The notes: generated by a model not told the origin, from the letters alone. A stretch of 48,458 nt of DNA from Pseudoflavonifractor sp. 524-17 (GCF_009935845.1 NZ_QWEK01000030.1:1-48458), one strand, 5' to 3'; numbered from the stretch's first letter, positions 30,950 through 39,003 are shown. Numbers and translations: made by a program.

Positions 30950-31810
30950 ATGGAAACCATTGTGAGACAGGCCAGGGCCAAGCTGAACCTGACCTTGGAT
31001 GTACTGGGCAGGCGGGCGGATGGGTACCACGATCTCTGCATGGTAATGCAGTCCGTGGCCCTGTCCGACCGGGTGTCCCTCTGCCGCACCGGGCGGCGGG
31101 GCATCCACGTCGGCTCCAATCTGGAATTCCTGCCCTCCGGACGGAATAATCTGGCGGCGGCGGCGGCGGTGTGCCTGTGTGAAGCGGCGGGGATGGACTG
31201 GAACGGCCTGGAGATCACGCTGGAAAAGCATATCCCCGTGTGCGCCGGCCTGGGCGGCGGCAGTTCGGACGCCGCCGCCGTGCTGCTGGCCGTCAACGAT
31301 TGGCTGGAGCTGGGCTACTCCCAAAAAGAACTGGCCCAAATAGGGGAACGGGTGGGATCTGACGTGCCCTACTGCGTGCTGGGGGGCACCGCCTTGGCGG
31401 AGGGCCGGGGGGAGCGTTTGACTCCCCAGCCCGCTCTGCCCTGGTGTTTTGTGGTGCTGTGCAAGCCGCACTTCTCCGTATCCACGCCGGAGCTGTTCGG
31501 CCGCATTGACAGCATGAAGACCACCTGCCGGCCGGACACAGAGGGAATGCTGCGGGCGCTGAAGGCGGGGGATCTCCAGGGAGTGGCCCGGCGGATGTAT
31601 AACGTCTTTGAGGACGTGCTCCCCCGCAACCAGGCCGGAGCCGTGGCGGAGATCAAAAATAGCCTCATCCAGGCCGGCGCCCTGGGGGCGTGCATGAGCG
31701 GCACAGGTCCCACCGTCTTCGGCCTCTTCGACAGCCTGACGGGGGCCTGGCAGGCGACCCGGTACCTGCGGGAGCTCTATCCAGAGACCTTTCTGACCGT
31801 AACGGTTTGA
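30950..31810 (+). CDS. ispE: 4-diphosphocytidyl-2-C-methyl-D-erythritol kinase
   Basis: A 286-residue GHMP kinase of the MEP isoprenoid pathway; it phosphorylates the 2-hydroxyl of CDP-methylerythritol. Seen are ARAKLNLTLDVLGRRADGYHDL with the catalytic Lys region, the ATP-binding glycine loop PVCAGLGGGSSDAAAVL, DVPYCVLGGTALAEGRGE and the C-terminal ACMSGTGPTVFGLF. The ATG follows AAGGAGAACC. It is last in the unit and ends at a 16-bp hairpin. Confidence 0.95.
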   Translation: METIVRQARAKLNLTLDVLGRRADGYHDLCMVMQSVALSDRVSLCRTGRRGIHVGSNLEFLPSGRNNLAAAAAVCLCEAAGMDWNGLEITLEKHIPVCAGLGGGSSDAAAVLLAVNDWLELGYSQKELAQIGERVGSDVPYCVLGGTALAEGRGERLTPQPALPWCFVVLCKPHFSVSTPELFGRIDSMKTTCRPDTEGMLRALKAGDLQGVARRMYNVFEDVLPRNQAGAVAEIKNSLIQAGALGACMSGTGPTVFGLFDSLTGAWQATRYLRELYPETFLTVTV

Positions 31811-31817
31811 GTCCGCT

Positions 31818-31868
31818 CCGGGGGGAGGCAGCGCACACTTTTGTACGCTGCCTCCCCCCGGATGTTTT
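31818..31868 (+). terminator. terminator after ispE
   Basis: A perfect 16-bp stem (31818-31833 with 31846-31861, CCGGGGGGAGGCAGCG) followed by ATGTTTTCTT. Confidence 0.88.
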
Positions 31869-31933
31869 CTTGGCTTCTTTCCAAAAAGAAAGGAAGCGTT
31901 CCCCGCGCGGGGGCAGAAAAGGACAAAAAGAAT

Positions 31934-31970
31934 CCCGGAAGGGAGCCGGTACATTCCGCTCCCTTCCGGG
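31934..31970 (-). terminator. terminator of the grd cluster
   Basis: A 13-bp stem (31934-31946 with 31958-31970, CCCGGAAGGGAGC), followed on the minus strand by ATTCTTTTTG. It lies 22 nt beyond the grdD stop. Confidence 0.88.
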
Positions 31971-31991
31971 TCATATAGGATTTAGATGATA

Positions 31992-33149
31992 TTAGGAGAT
32001 AAACCCAGCGGCCTTGAGGATCTCCACCGCCTTGGACTTGTTATCCTCGGAGACACGGACAATGGGGCCGGTGCAGCCCATGCCGTCCTCAGCGTAGATT
32101 TTCTCTTTCCACAGGGCCTTGACGGCGTCCTCCAGGTCCATGACCTCGATGCCGGGGATCTGGGCGGTAACCACTTCCTTGGGAGGAGCAGTAACTTCCT
32201 CGGCAGGGGCGGCGGCCTTGTTGGCGGCGGCCTTGCGGTCCGCCAGCAGCTTGTCCAGGCCGGCCTTTTCGGCGGCGGCGAACTCGGCGGCGGCCACGTC
32301 GAAGACCTTGCCCCGCACCAGCTGGGCGGCATAGCTGATGGCGCCGGCGATAACGGGGGCGCCGGAGGCGCGGGAGATAATCATGACCAGCCGGTTATAG
32401 CCCTTGCCGATGCCGGGGCCATAGCCGTAGCCGACAGCCTCATAGCTGCCGCCGGTGCAGGCGGAGGAGAGCATCTTGGACAGGATATTGCCGGTGAGGG
32501 AGTCGGTGACCATCACGTCGGCAGAGCCCATGAGCACGTCGTTGCCGCGCATCACGCAGCCGCCGTCGCTGCGGGCGGACTCGGCAAAGGTGATGGGGTA
32601 GCCCTGTTCCTTCAGGGTCTTGAGGGCGCCCTCCGCCTGGCGGGCGCCGTCCACGTTCAGGATGCCCACAGTGGGATCCGCCACGCCGCAGGCTTTGGCG
32701 GCGATGACGCCATAAATAGCGTTTTTGATCATGCCCTCAATCCGGTCAGTGGAGGAGGTGCCGGTGGTGTTGGCAATGAACATCTCATTGCCCTTGCCGG
32801 GAGTGACGGCCCGGCCCACGGTGGACACGCCGATGGGGAAGGGGTAATGCATGGTCACCGCGCCGTCTACCGCGCCGGTCTCCAGCAGCTCCTCCATCTT
32901 CTTGTGGGCGGCGTCCTCGTCGGCCACGGCTACGGTATTTACCTCGGGGTGGGTGAGGGTGCCGATGAAGTACACGTCGGCGCCGGCCCGGGCGGCCTTG
33001 ACGGCCCCCTCCATCACGGTGGCCTCGCCGTGCTCGCTGCCCATTGCCGTCACGGCGATCTTCGGCTTGGCGCCGAAGGTGCCGGTCTCCAGACCCTCCG
33101 CGATAGCCAGGAAGGTGTCGGCAATCAGCTTTTTGGTCTTGTCAGCCAT
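31992..33149 (-). CDS. grdD: glycine reductase complex, protein C subunit GrdD
   Basis: A 385-residue protein, the usual GrdD length, homologous to phosphate acyltransferases (PlsX/Pta-like). With GrdC it forms protein C, which accepts the acetyl group from GrdA as a thioester and releases acetyl phosphate with inorganic phosphate. The C-terminal Cys359 in MGCTGPIVRV matches the catalytic cysteine described for GrdD of Eubacterium acidaminophilum. KPKIAVTAMGSEHGEATV and SADVMVTDSLTGNILSKML are family stretches. A Pro/Ala-rich insertion near 315-335 is notable. The start at 33149 follows GGGGGGAGACGC; an upstream in-phase extension overlaps grdC and is not used. It is the last gene of the cluster. 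Confidence 0.93.
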   Translation of the reverse strand: MADKTKKLIADTFLAIAEGLETGTFGAKPKIAVTAMGSEHGEATVMEGAVKAARAGADVYFIGTLTHPEVNTVAVADEDAAHKKMEELLETGAVDGAVTMHYPFPIGVSTVGRAVTPGKGNEMFIANTTGTSSTDRIEGMIKNAIYGVIAAKACGVADPTVGILNVDGARQAEGALKTLKEQGYPITFAESARSDGGCVMRGNDVLMGSADVMVTDSLTGNILSKMLSSACTGGSYEAVGYGYGPGIGKGYNRLVMIISRASGAPVIAGAISYAAQLVRGKVFDVAAAEFAAAEKAGLDKLLADRKAAANKAAAPAEEVTAPPKEVVTAQIPGIEVMDLEDAVKALWKEKIYAEDGMGCTGPIVRVSEDNKSKAVEILKAAGFIS

Positions 33150-33162
33150 TGCGTCTCCCCCC

Positions 33163-34701
33163 TTACTCGCCGTCAGCGGCCAGAGTAGCGGCAAACTGAC
33201 GGAAGGATTCGGCAATCAGCTTCTTCACCGTCTCGGTGGAGACGCCGCCCTCTTCGGTCTCACCGCTGTTCTTGCGCATGACGAAGGAGACGCCGTCGAA
33301 CAGGTTGGTCATGCGGCCCAGGAACAAAGAGCCCTTGCCGATGATCATGGCGGTGTTCAGCTCGCCGGCCAGCATCTGATCCCGGGCGGGGCCCATAAAG
33401 GGCACGCCGGAGGGGATGTGGCCCTGGGTGGGCGCCCAGCCCACCAGGCCGTGCTTGGTGAGGAACTCAGGCATGGCCTTCTTGTCCAGGTCGCCGTTCT
33501 TGACGGCCATGGCGGCGATCATCTTGTAGTTGGCCAGAGGCACGTCGCCGGCACCGGCAGGCTTGGTGATGTCGGGATTCTGCATCTCGGGGGAGTATTT
33601 GTCGATGTCGGTAATCTTCAGGCCGGCCCGGGCAAGGGGATCGGCCACCAGAGAGCCGATAACAGCCTGGGGCGCGGAGCCGGTGCCCACCACATGGCGG
33701 CCCAGGATGGACAGGTCGATCTCCGGGTTCACGCCGTCGTTCTGGCTGATGACCACGGCGAAGCCGCCCAGCACGTCCTCCAGAATGGGCAGATCCTTCT
33801 TCACGTGGTCTTTGCCGTTCATGCCCAGCTTGGCGGTACAGCCGCCGGCGGTGACCACAACGGTTTTATAGGTCCCGGCCTTGACCAGAGAGGCGGCCTC
33901 CACAATGGCGTGGGCGGGGCCGGCGCAGAAGCCGCGGGTGTCGGATCCGGTGGCGTTGGACAGGCCGGCGATCTCCGCGGCGGCCTTGGCGAAATTGCCG
34001 CCGCCGCGCTGGTTCACGTCGCCGCAGGCCTCCTCACAGCAGTCGATGACATACTCCACCTCGCCCTTGTCAATGCCGGCGTTCTTCACGGCGTGGAGCA
34101 GGGCCAGCACGCTGGAGGACTTGGACACCAGGTTCTCGTGCATGACATGGGCGGACAGGTTTACGTCAATGTCGTGGGCCCGCTTGACGCAGCCCACCAG
34201 CTTGTTATTATGGTACAGGCCCTCGGCGTGCTCGTCGTTGACCAGGTGCTCCACCTCGGACAGCTCCACGCCGTCGGCGATGCGGTTGGTCATCTCCCCG
34301 TCAAAGAGGGGATGATCCACCACGGCCTGCTTATGCTCGGCCACGAAGTCCTTGTCCAGCTTGACCACGTCGAAGCAGTCGCAGATCTGCATCAGCAGCA
34401 GGAACTCGGCCTGGGGCATAATCTCGCCGTACTTGCCGTAGCGGTCGGTGACATTGCACTTCAGATCCACCCAGGCGCTGCCCTGCTCGGCCAGCTGGGC
34501 GGGGGTGACGTTGCCGATATAGGTCTGATTGGGCCAGTAGGCCAGCACATCCTGATAGCTGCGCAGGTGCTTGGGCAGTTCCTTCAGATACTCGCCGTCG
34601 GGATTGACCACCCGCTCCGTGGTCTGGGTGGAGCCGTTGTGGATGACCATATCAGGGGTGTGAACCAGAATGTAGCCGGTGCCCTTCAATACGCTGTTCA
34701 T
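33163..34701 (-). CDS. grdC: glycine reductase complex, protein C subunit GrdC
   Basis: A 512-residue protein of the FabH/ketoacyl-synthase-III-like GrdC family, exactly the usual length. With GrdD it makes protein C of the glycine, sarcosine and betaine reductases. Characteristic stretches are VLKGTGYILVHTPDMVIHNGSTQ at the N-terminus, CCEEACGDVNQRGGGNFAKA, GFCAGPAHAIVEAASLVKAG, VTAGGCTAKLGMNGKDH and PTQGHIPSGVPFMGPARDQM. The ATG at 34701 has AAAGGCGG upstream. It lies 14 nt from grdD and is therefore co-translated with it, but is separated from grdA by 164 nt containing a terminator-like hairpin. Confidence 0.95.
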   Translation of the reverse strand: MNSVLKGTGYILVHTPDMVIHNGSTQTTERVVNPDGEYLKELPKHLRSYQDVLAYWPNQTYIGNVTPAQLAEQGSAWVDLKCNVTDRYGKYGEIMPQAEFLLLMQICDCFDVVKLDKDFVAEHKQAVVDHPLFDGEMTNRIADGVELSEVEHLVNDEHAEGLYHNNKLVGCVKRAHDIDVNLSAHVMHENLVSKSSSVLALLHAVKNAGIDKGEVEYVIDCCEEACGDVNQRGGGNFAKAAAEIAGLSNATGSDTRGFCAGPAHAIVEAASLVKAGTYKTVVVTAGGCTAKLGMNGKDHVKKDLPILEDVLGGFAVVISQNDGVNPEIDLSILGRHVVGTGSAPQAVIGSLVADPLARAGLKITDIDKYSPEMQNPDITKPAGAGDVPLANYKMIAAMAVKNGDLDKKAMPEFLTKHGLVGWAPTQGHIPSGVPFMGPARDQMLAGELNTAMIIGKGSLFLGRMTNLFDGVSFVMRKNSGETEEGGVSTETVKKLIAESFRQFAATLAADGE

Positions 34702-34807
34702 TTGAATAACCGCCTTTCCAAATGTGAATCGGATTCAATTTTTTTGCCTGCGGTAAATTGTTTTGGCGCGGGGAAAGCAGAGAGTGTATCTGGGAGATGG
34801 GAAAAAG

Positions 34808-34854
34808 CACAAAAGCGGTGACAGGGCGCGCCGCGTCCTACCACCACTTTTGTG
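34808..34854 (-). terminator. terminator-like hairpin between grdA and grdC
   Basis: CACAAAAGCGGTG (34808-34820) pairs with CACCACTTTTGTG (34842-34854), one wobble. On the minus strand it is followed by CTTTTTCCC. It may reduce read-through so that the small protein A is made in excess of protein C. Confidence 0.7.
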
Positions 34855-34865
34855 TCACAGCGCAA

Positions 34866-35336
34866 TTAGTACTTGCAGTACTGCTCGCGGATGGAACTCA
34901 TCTCACCGATGATCTCATCCACGTCCAGGACCATTTCCATCATGCTGACCTGCTCGTCGTACACGGCCGAATCAACTTCATCCTTGATCTCGGGCTCGCA
35001 CACGTGATAAACCTTGAGTCCCAACGAGACTCCAGTCAACGGACCGGCGAAAGTGGGGTCGCCTGCGGTGACGGTCTCAGCCGCCAGGCCGGAGGCCTCC
35101 GCCTCGGAAGCGCCCAGAATAACGATCACGTTCTCAGGGCCGAACTCCTCGGCGAAATCCTTAACCCGCTTCTGATTCTCCAGATCCATTGCACCAGCGC
35201 TGGTTCACACAAAGCACTCAGTGGAGCTGAACACGACTTCGGCGCCGGCGGTCTGCACGCACTCTGCGATAGCGGGGCCAGGGATACCGTCGCGGTCACC
35301 AATGATAATGGCCTTCTTGCCTTCCAGCATTCCCAT
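34866..35336 (-). CDS. grdA: glycine/sarcosine/betaine reductase selenoprotein A (GrdA)
   Basis: A 156-residue selenoprotein, standard GrdA length. The frame starts [20 protein letters not shown] at 35336 behind GGAAAGGAGAG and continues through an in-frame TGA (35207-35205, codon 44) to [18 protein letters not shown]. Context CFV[12 protein letters not shown] is the canonical GrdA active site with Cys at 41 and Sec at 44. GrdA receives the carboxymethyl group from protein B as a selenoether, forms ketene-like acetyl transfer to protein C and is re-reduced by thioredoxin. The TGA is followed by ACCAGCGCTGGT and further dyad sequence, where a bacterial SECIS hairpin belongs. Automatic callers will report only the 107-residue part after the TGA. 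Confidence 0.97.
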
Positions 35337-35400
35337 GGTGTTTCTCTCCTTTCCTTTTAAATTTTATAGTAAAGCGGAAAGTCCGCCTACTAACGGGGGA

Positions 35401-35718
35401 TTAGATGTTGGCCTCAACCATGGCCTTGACGGCCTCGGGGGTAGCCTCTTCCTTCACGCAGGCGGCGATCTGAGCGCCGTTCTCATAGATGGCGATGACA
35501 GGCAGGCCCAGCACCTTCTGGGCGATGGCCAGGCGGCGGGCCTTGGTGGTGTTCAGGGCGGTGAACTTGATCTTGTCGCCGTACTGCTCAGCCAGCTCGT
35601 GGACATGGGGCATCAGGGCCTGGCAGGGTACGCAGCCGTCGCCGTAGAAGTCTACCAGCACCTTGCCCTCAGCCTTCAGGACTTCCTCTTCAAAGGTCTC
35701 TTTTGTCAGTTCCAGCAT
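35401..35718 (-). CDS. trxA: thioredoxin of the glycine reductase cluster
   Basis: A 105-residue thioredoxin with active site GDGCVPCQAL in place of the usual WCGPC, followed by the conserved cis-Pro region LGLPVIAIYENG. The Gly-Cys-Val-Pro-Cys form is characteristic of thioredoxins encoded with grd genes in amino-acid-fermenting anaerobes. It passes electrons from TrxB to the selenenyl-sulfide of GrdA. The start at 35718 lies just before an in-frame upstream ATG (35739); the AAGGGG site is compatible with the 35718 start. It is 64 nt upstream of grdA and 67 nt downstream of trxB. Confidence 0.93.
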   Translation of the reverse strand: MLELTKETFEEEVLKAEGKVLVDFYGDGCVPCQALMPHVHELAEQYGDKIKFTALNTTKARRLAIAQKVLGLPVIAIYENGAQIAACVKEEATPEAVKAMVEANI

Positions 35719-35785
35719 GGTTAAAATAACCCCTTTCAATCATTGATTGGCTCTCACATAACACGCGGCGGACCGCGTCTGCTGC

Positions 35786-36721
35786 TTACTCGTTGATAAA
35801 CTTCTCCGCCTGCATGGCGGCGATGGCGCCGTCCGCGGCGGCGGTGACCACCTGGCGCAGGCTCTTCACACGGATGTCGCCGGCGGCGAAGACGCCGGGA
35901 AGGTTGGTGTGCATGTTCTCATCGGTCTTGATGTAGCCGTGATCCATGTCCAGCACCCCCTCAAACAGGGCAGAGTTGGGGTTGTAGCCGATGAAGCCGA
36001 ACACGCCGAACAGGCCGTCCTCCTCGTCCGCCTCCACAGTGGTGAGCTCGCCGGTCTTCACGTTTTTGACCACCATCTTGTTCAGCAGATCCTCGCCATC
36101 CACGGACTGGACCACGCTGTCCCACATAAAGGCGATCTTGGGATTGGCGAAAGCCTTCTCCTGGATGCTCTTGGCGGCGCGCAGCTCGTCCCGGCGGTGG
36201 ATGATGGTCACCTTGCGGGCGAACTTGGTCAGGTACATGGCCTCTTCCACGGCGGAGTCGCCGCCGCCCACCACGTAGACCTCAAAGTCCTCGAAGAAAG
36301 CCGCGTCGCAGGTGGCGCAGAAGGAGATGCCCTTGCCGATGAACTTGCCCTCGTTCTCACAGCCGATGGGCTTGGGGAACGCGCCGGTGGCCACGATGAC
36401 CGCCTTGGCCTGATAGGTGTCCTTGTTGCCGGTGAGGGTCTTGATCTCGCCGGCGAGATCCACGCTCTTGATCACGTCGGTGACTCGCTCGGCGCCGAAC
36501 TTGGCGGCCTGCTCCGTCATGCGGGCGATGAGGCTGGGGCCGCTCTCACCCTCCACAATCTGGCCGGGATAGTTCTCGATCTCGTCGGTGATGGCGATCT
36601 GGCCGCCGTCCTTGCCCTTTTCAATGATCAGCGTGCTTAGGCGGCTGCGGCCGGCGTACAGGCCGGCGGCCAGACCGGCCGGGCCGGCGCCCAGGATGAT
36701 TACATCATAGATCTTGTCCAT
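35786..36721 (-). CDS. trxB: thioredoxin reductase
   Basis: A 311-residue flavoprotein. Visible are the FAD motif IILGAGPAGLAAGLYAGRS, the redox-active disulfide CATC in GISFCATCDAAFF, the NAD(P)H-binding VVGGGDSAVEEAMYL followed by HRRDELRAAK, and the C-terminal FAD motif GVFAAGDIRVKSLRQVVTAAADGAIAA. It reduces TrxA and so powers glycine reductase. The start at 36721 has GGGAGG upstream; a longer open frame reaches into the leader. It is the first gene of trxB-trxA-grdA-grdC-grdD and is preceded by a 190-nt structured leader. Confidence 0.95.
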   Translation of the reverse strand: MDKIYDVIILGAGPAGLAAGLYAGRSRLSTLIIEKGKDGGQIAITDEIENYPGQIVEGESGPSLIARMTEQAAKFGAERVTDVIKSVDLAGEIKTLTGNKDTYQAKAVIVATGAFPKPIGCENEGKFIGKGISFCATCDAAFFEDFEVYVVGGGDSAVEEAMYLTKFARKVTIIHRRDELRAAKSIQEKAFANPKIAFMWDSVVQSVDGEDLLNKMVVKNVKTGELTTVEADEEDGLFGVFGFIGYNPNSALFEGVLDMDHGYIKTDENMHTNLPGVFAAGDIRVKSLRQVVTAAADGAIAAMQAEKFINE

Positions 36722-36914
36722 AATTACGAATGCCTCCCACAAGTTCTTAGGGCCTGCGCGCGACAGGCTCTTATGCCCGCACCCAGCGGAGAAAGACGCA
36801 TGGAACCGTATGTCGGGGGTGCACAGTCCGGGAGAGCGGCGGGCAAATCCGCCAATCCGGGACGGTGACGGCCCTACATGCCACATTTATTGAAACGCTC
36901 TATTCTTTGTGGTG
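36722..36914 (-). promoter_or_regulatory. structured 5' leader of the trxB-grd cluster (candidate riboswitch-like RNA)
   Basis: In the transcribed (minus) direction a closing helix P1 pairs GGCCCTA-type arms (36876-36870 with 36754-36748, 7 bp). It encloses a hairpin P2 (36863-36826, GTCC.GG/CC.GGAC plus GGCGG/CCGCC) and a helix P3 (36822-36817 with 36784-36779, GCACCC/GGGTGC) carrying an inner loop. The 3' side of P1 also fits a competing hairpin GCCTG..CAGGC about 20 nt before the Shine-Dalgarno. I do not recognise the class, and it lacks the glycine riboswitch core. Confidence 0.5.
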
Positions 36915-36943
36915 ATTTTATAATGATTCGGAAAGAAAGTCAA
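36915..36943 (-). promoter_or_regulatory. promoter of the trxB-grd cluster
   Basis: On the minus strand TTGACT (36943-36938), a 17-nt spacer and TAAAAT (36920-36915). The leader is then about 190 nt. Confidence 0.75.
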
Positions 36944-37017
36944 CCCCTATTTTGAGTGAGAAAATAGATAAACCCGGCCTAAATCGCGGTTATTTAAATT
37001 AAAAATGAATAATCATC

Positions 37018-37046
37018 TTGATTACTGTTGAATGTTACGGTATAAT
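37018..37046 (+). promoter_or_regulatory. promoter of the TetR gene
   Basis: TTGATT (37018-37023), a 17-nt spacer and perfect TATAAT (37041-37046), divergent from the trxB promoter about 75 bp away. The AT-rich DNA between the two promoters contains no gene. Confidence 0.7.
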
Positions 37047-37168
37047 GTGTCAGAAAATAATTTGCCTTGAAAATATAGACTGATCAGTTTGCTTTTCAGC
37101 CGTGGTGACCGGCTGGCCCGCCCCGTCCGATTGTCCGCCCACCGTGGAATTTTGAGAGGAGAATGCCC

Positions 37169-37822
37169 ATGTCCAGGCCCCCCTACTGCACCGAGCAGCG
37201 CAACCAGGTTTTCGCCTGCTTTATCAACGCCGCCAGTGAGATTATCGAGAGTGAGGGCACCGACGCCCTCACCCTGCGCCGGGTAGCCAAAAAGGCGGGG
37301 TACAACAGCGCCACCCTGTATAATTATTTCAAGGATCTGGACCACCTGGCAGTTTACGCCTCCATGAAATATTTTGAGGACTACAACCGGAACCTGGCCC
37401 GCTATCTGGCGGGGGAGAAGGACGATTTCCAGCGGTTTCTCTTCATGTGGCGCTTTTTCTGCGCCTCCGCCTTCCGGCACCCCCACGCCTATTATAACCT
37501 GTTTTACGGCAAGTACAGCGGCGAGCTCACCGACATCACCCGGGATTACTACCAGGTCTTTCCCGAGGAGCTGGGGGAGATGGACGGCAGCACCCTGGAG
37601 CTGCTCACCTGCGGCTCTCTGGCGGAGCGCAGCTGGGGGCTTCTGCGCCCCGTCCTGGCCAAAGGGACCCTCTCTCCCGACGAGCAGGGGGCGGTAAACG
37701 AGATCATCCTCTACTGCTTTAAAGAGCTGCTGACCCAAAAGATCCAGCTGGGGGACGCCCTGGACAGCCAGACCCTTATTGAGCGCCAGCTGGGCTACAT
37801 CCATCTGCTGCTGCGGCAGTGA
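37169..37822 (+). CDS. TetR-family transcriptional regulator
   Basis: A 217-residue protein with an N-terminal TetR DNA-binding domain (about 10-60): AASEIIESEGTDALTLRRVAKKAGYNSATLYNYFKDLDHL. The rest is a helical ligand-binding domain rich in aromatic residues. I use ATG 37169, which has GAGAGGAG at good spacing; ATG 37163 is only 3 nt from the site. It is divergent from the grd cluster and 53 nt upstream of the collagen-like gene, so either could be a target; the ligand is unknown. Confidence 0.85.
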   Translation: MSRPPYCTEQRNQVFACFINAASEIIESEGTDALTLRRVAKKAGYNSATLYNYFKDLDHLAVYASMKYFEDYNRNLARYLAGEKDDFQRFLFMWRFFCASAFRHPHAYYNLFYGKYSGELTDITRDYYQVFPEELGEMDGSTLELLTCGSLAERSWGLLRPVLAKGTLSPDEQGAVNEIILYCFKELLTQKIQLGDALDSQTLIERQLGYIHLLLRQ

Positions 37823-37875
37823 AGCGCCGCACCCTCCGGTACTCCGGCGCATAGGATACCACGGAGGTTATGCTT

Positions 37876-38931
37876 ATGAATATTTATCCCAATAAAGACT
37901 GCGGCTGCGGCTGCCGGCCCTATCCCCCCAACTGCCCTCCGGGTCCGCCCTGTCCTCCGCCTCCCACGGAGCCCTGCTCGGTGAGCATCGTACCCATTCC
38001 TGGCCCCACCGGTCCCCAGGGTCCCATGGGCGCAACCGGCCCACAGGGTCCTGCCGGCCTTCAGGGCGTGCAGGGCACAGCCGGGGGCACCGGTCCCCAA
38101 GGCCCCCAGGGCGCTCAGGGGCCCCAGGGCCCCGCCGGACCCCAGGGTCCCACTGGCCCTGCCGGCGCGGCTGGCGCAACCGGCCCTCAGGGCCCCGCCG
38201 GTGCTGCGGGTTCCCAGGGCGTCGCGGGTCCCGCCGGTCCCACCGGCCCCCAGGGCCCTGCCGGGACAGTGGGTCCTCAAGGTCCTGCCGGTCCCACCGG
38301 TCCTCAGGGCCCCGCCGGGACTGCGGGTGTCCAGGGCCCCACTGGCCCTGCCGGTCCTACCGGCCCCCAGGGCCCTGCCGGTATCCAGGGACTGGCCGGA
38401 GACACTGGCCCCGCCGGAGCGGCTGGCGCAACCGGCCCCCAGGGCCCCGCCGGAGCGGTGGGCCCCCAGGGTCCTGCGGGTCCCACTGGCCCTGCCGGTC
38501 CTACCGGCGCCGCGCCTGCACTGAATGCGGTCAACGCAGTCAACGCCGCCGCCCAGACCCCCGCCGCCACCGGAGACGCCCTTACCTTCGCGGACAATCA
38601 GGTGGCTGCCGGCACGGCAGTTACCCACACCGCCGGCAGCGGCGACTTTACCATTACAGAGCCAGGCACCTATGAGGTGACTTACTCCACCACTGGCACC
38701 ACTACCGCCACCGCCCCGCCGGTTACGGCCTCCGTCCAGCTGAACCTGAACGGTGCCGAGATCCCTGGCAGCGGCGCGACAAATACCATTACCGCCGCCG
38801 GAGACACCGCTGCTCTGGCCGGCAACACTCTGATCAGTGTGACAACCGCCCCCGCCACCGTGACGCTGACCGCCAACAACACCAATGTCGCCTTCTCCAA
38901 CTCCAGCATTACCGTCCACAAGGTGGGCTGA
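37876..38931 (+). CDS. collagen-like (Gly-X-Y) surface protein, BclA type
   Basis: A 351-residue protein. A Cys/Pro-rich N-terminus ([22 protein letters not shown]) is followed by about 55 uninterrupted Gly-X-Y triplets (about residues 45-215; [18 protein letters not shown]), then a C-terminal beta-rich domain (about 225-351) with [20 protein letters not shown] and [13 protein letters not shown], as in BclA/ExsF-type trimerising domains. Such proteins form triple-helical filaments on the spore exosporium. No signal peptide is present, consistent with spore-surface assembly from the mother cell. The start ATG 37876 has GGAGG 8 nt upstream. Repeat number probably varies between strains. Confidence 0.88.
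   Translation: MNIYPNKDCGCGCRPYPPNCPPGPPCPPPPTEPCSVSIVPIPGPTGPQGPMGATGPQGPAGLQGVQGTAGGTGPQGPQGAQGPQGPAGPQGPTGPAGAAGATGPQGPAGAAGSQGVAGPAGPTGPQGPAGTVGPQGPAGPTGPQGPAGTAGVQGPTGPAGPTGPQGPAGIQGLAGDTGPAGAAGATGPQGPAGAVGPQGPAGPTGPAGPTGAAPALNAVNAVNAAAQTPAATGDALTFADNQVAAGTAVTHTAGSGDFTITEPGTYEVTYSTTGTTTATAPPVTASVQLNLNGAEIPGSGATNTITAAGDTAALAGNTLISVTTAPATVTLTANNTNVAFSNSSITVHKVG
38005..38510 (+). repeat. Gly-X-Y coding repeats
   Basis: Tandem 9-, 18- and 27-bp units such as GGCCCCCAGGGCCCTGCCGG recur with high identity and encode the collagen-like stalk. The tract is prone to recombination and can confuse assembly. Confidence 0.9.
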
Positions 38932-38957
38932 TCTGCCGCATTTTTCAGAAAATAAAG

Positions 38958-38998
38958 GTCCCGGGCCGTGTATCTGCACGGCCCGGGATCGTATTTTT
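38958..38998. terminator. terminator between the collagen-like gene and aspA
   Basis: GTCCCGGGCCGTG (38958-38970) pairs with CACGGCCCGGGAT (38977-38989), followed by CGTATTTTT on the plus strand. Confidence 0.88.
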
Positions 38999-39003
38999 CC
39001 GCC

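Noticed and set aside
32851-34821. 656-residue open frame antisense to grdC/grdD
   Set aside because: GrdC and GrdD are unmistakable on the other strand; the antisense product has no recognisable motif.
35190-35207. TGA in grdA as a nonsense mutation
   Set aside because: It lies exactly at codon 44, in the canonical selenocysteine context of GrdA, and the frame is otherwise intact.
38005-38510. CRISPR-like repeats
   Set aside because: The repeats are Gly-X-Y codons without unique spacers of constant length and lie inside an intact gene.
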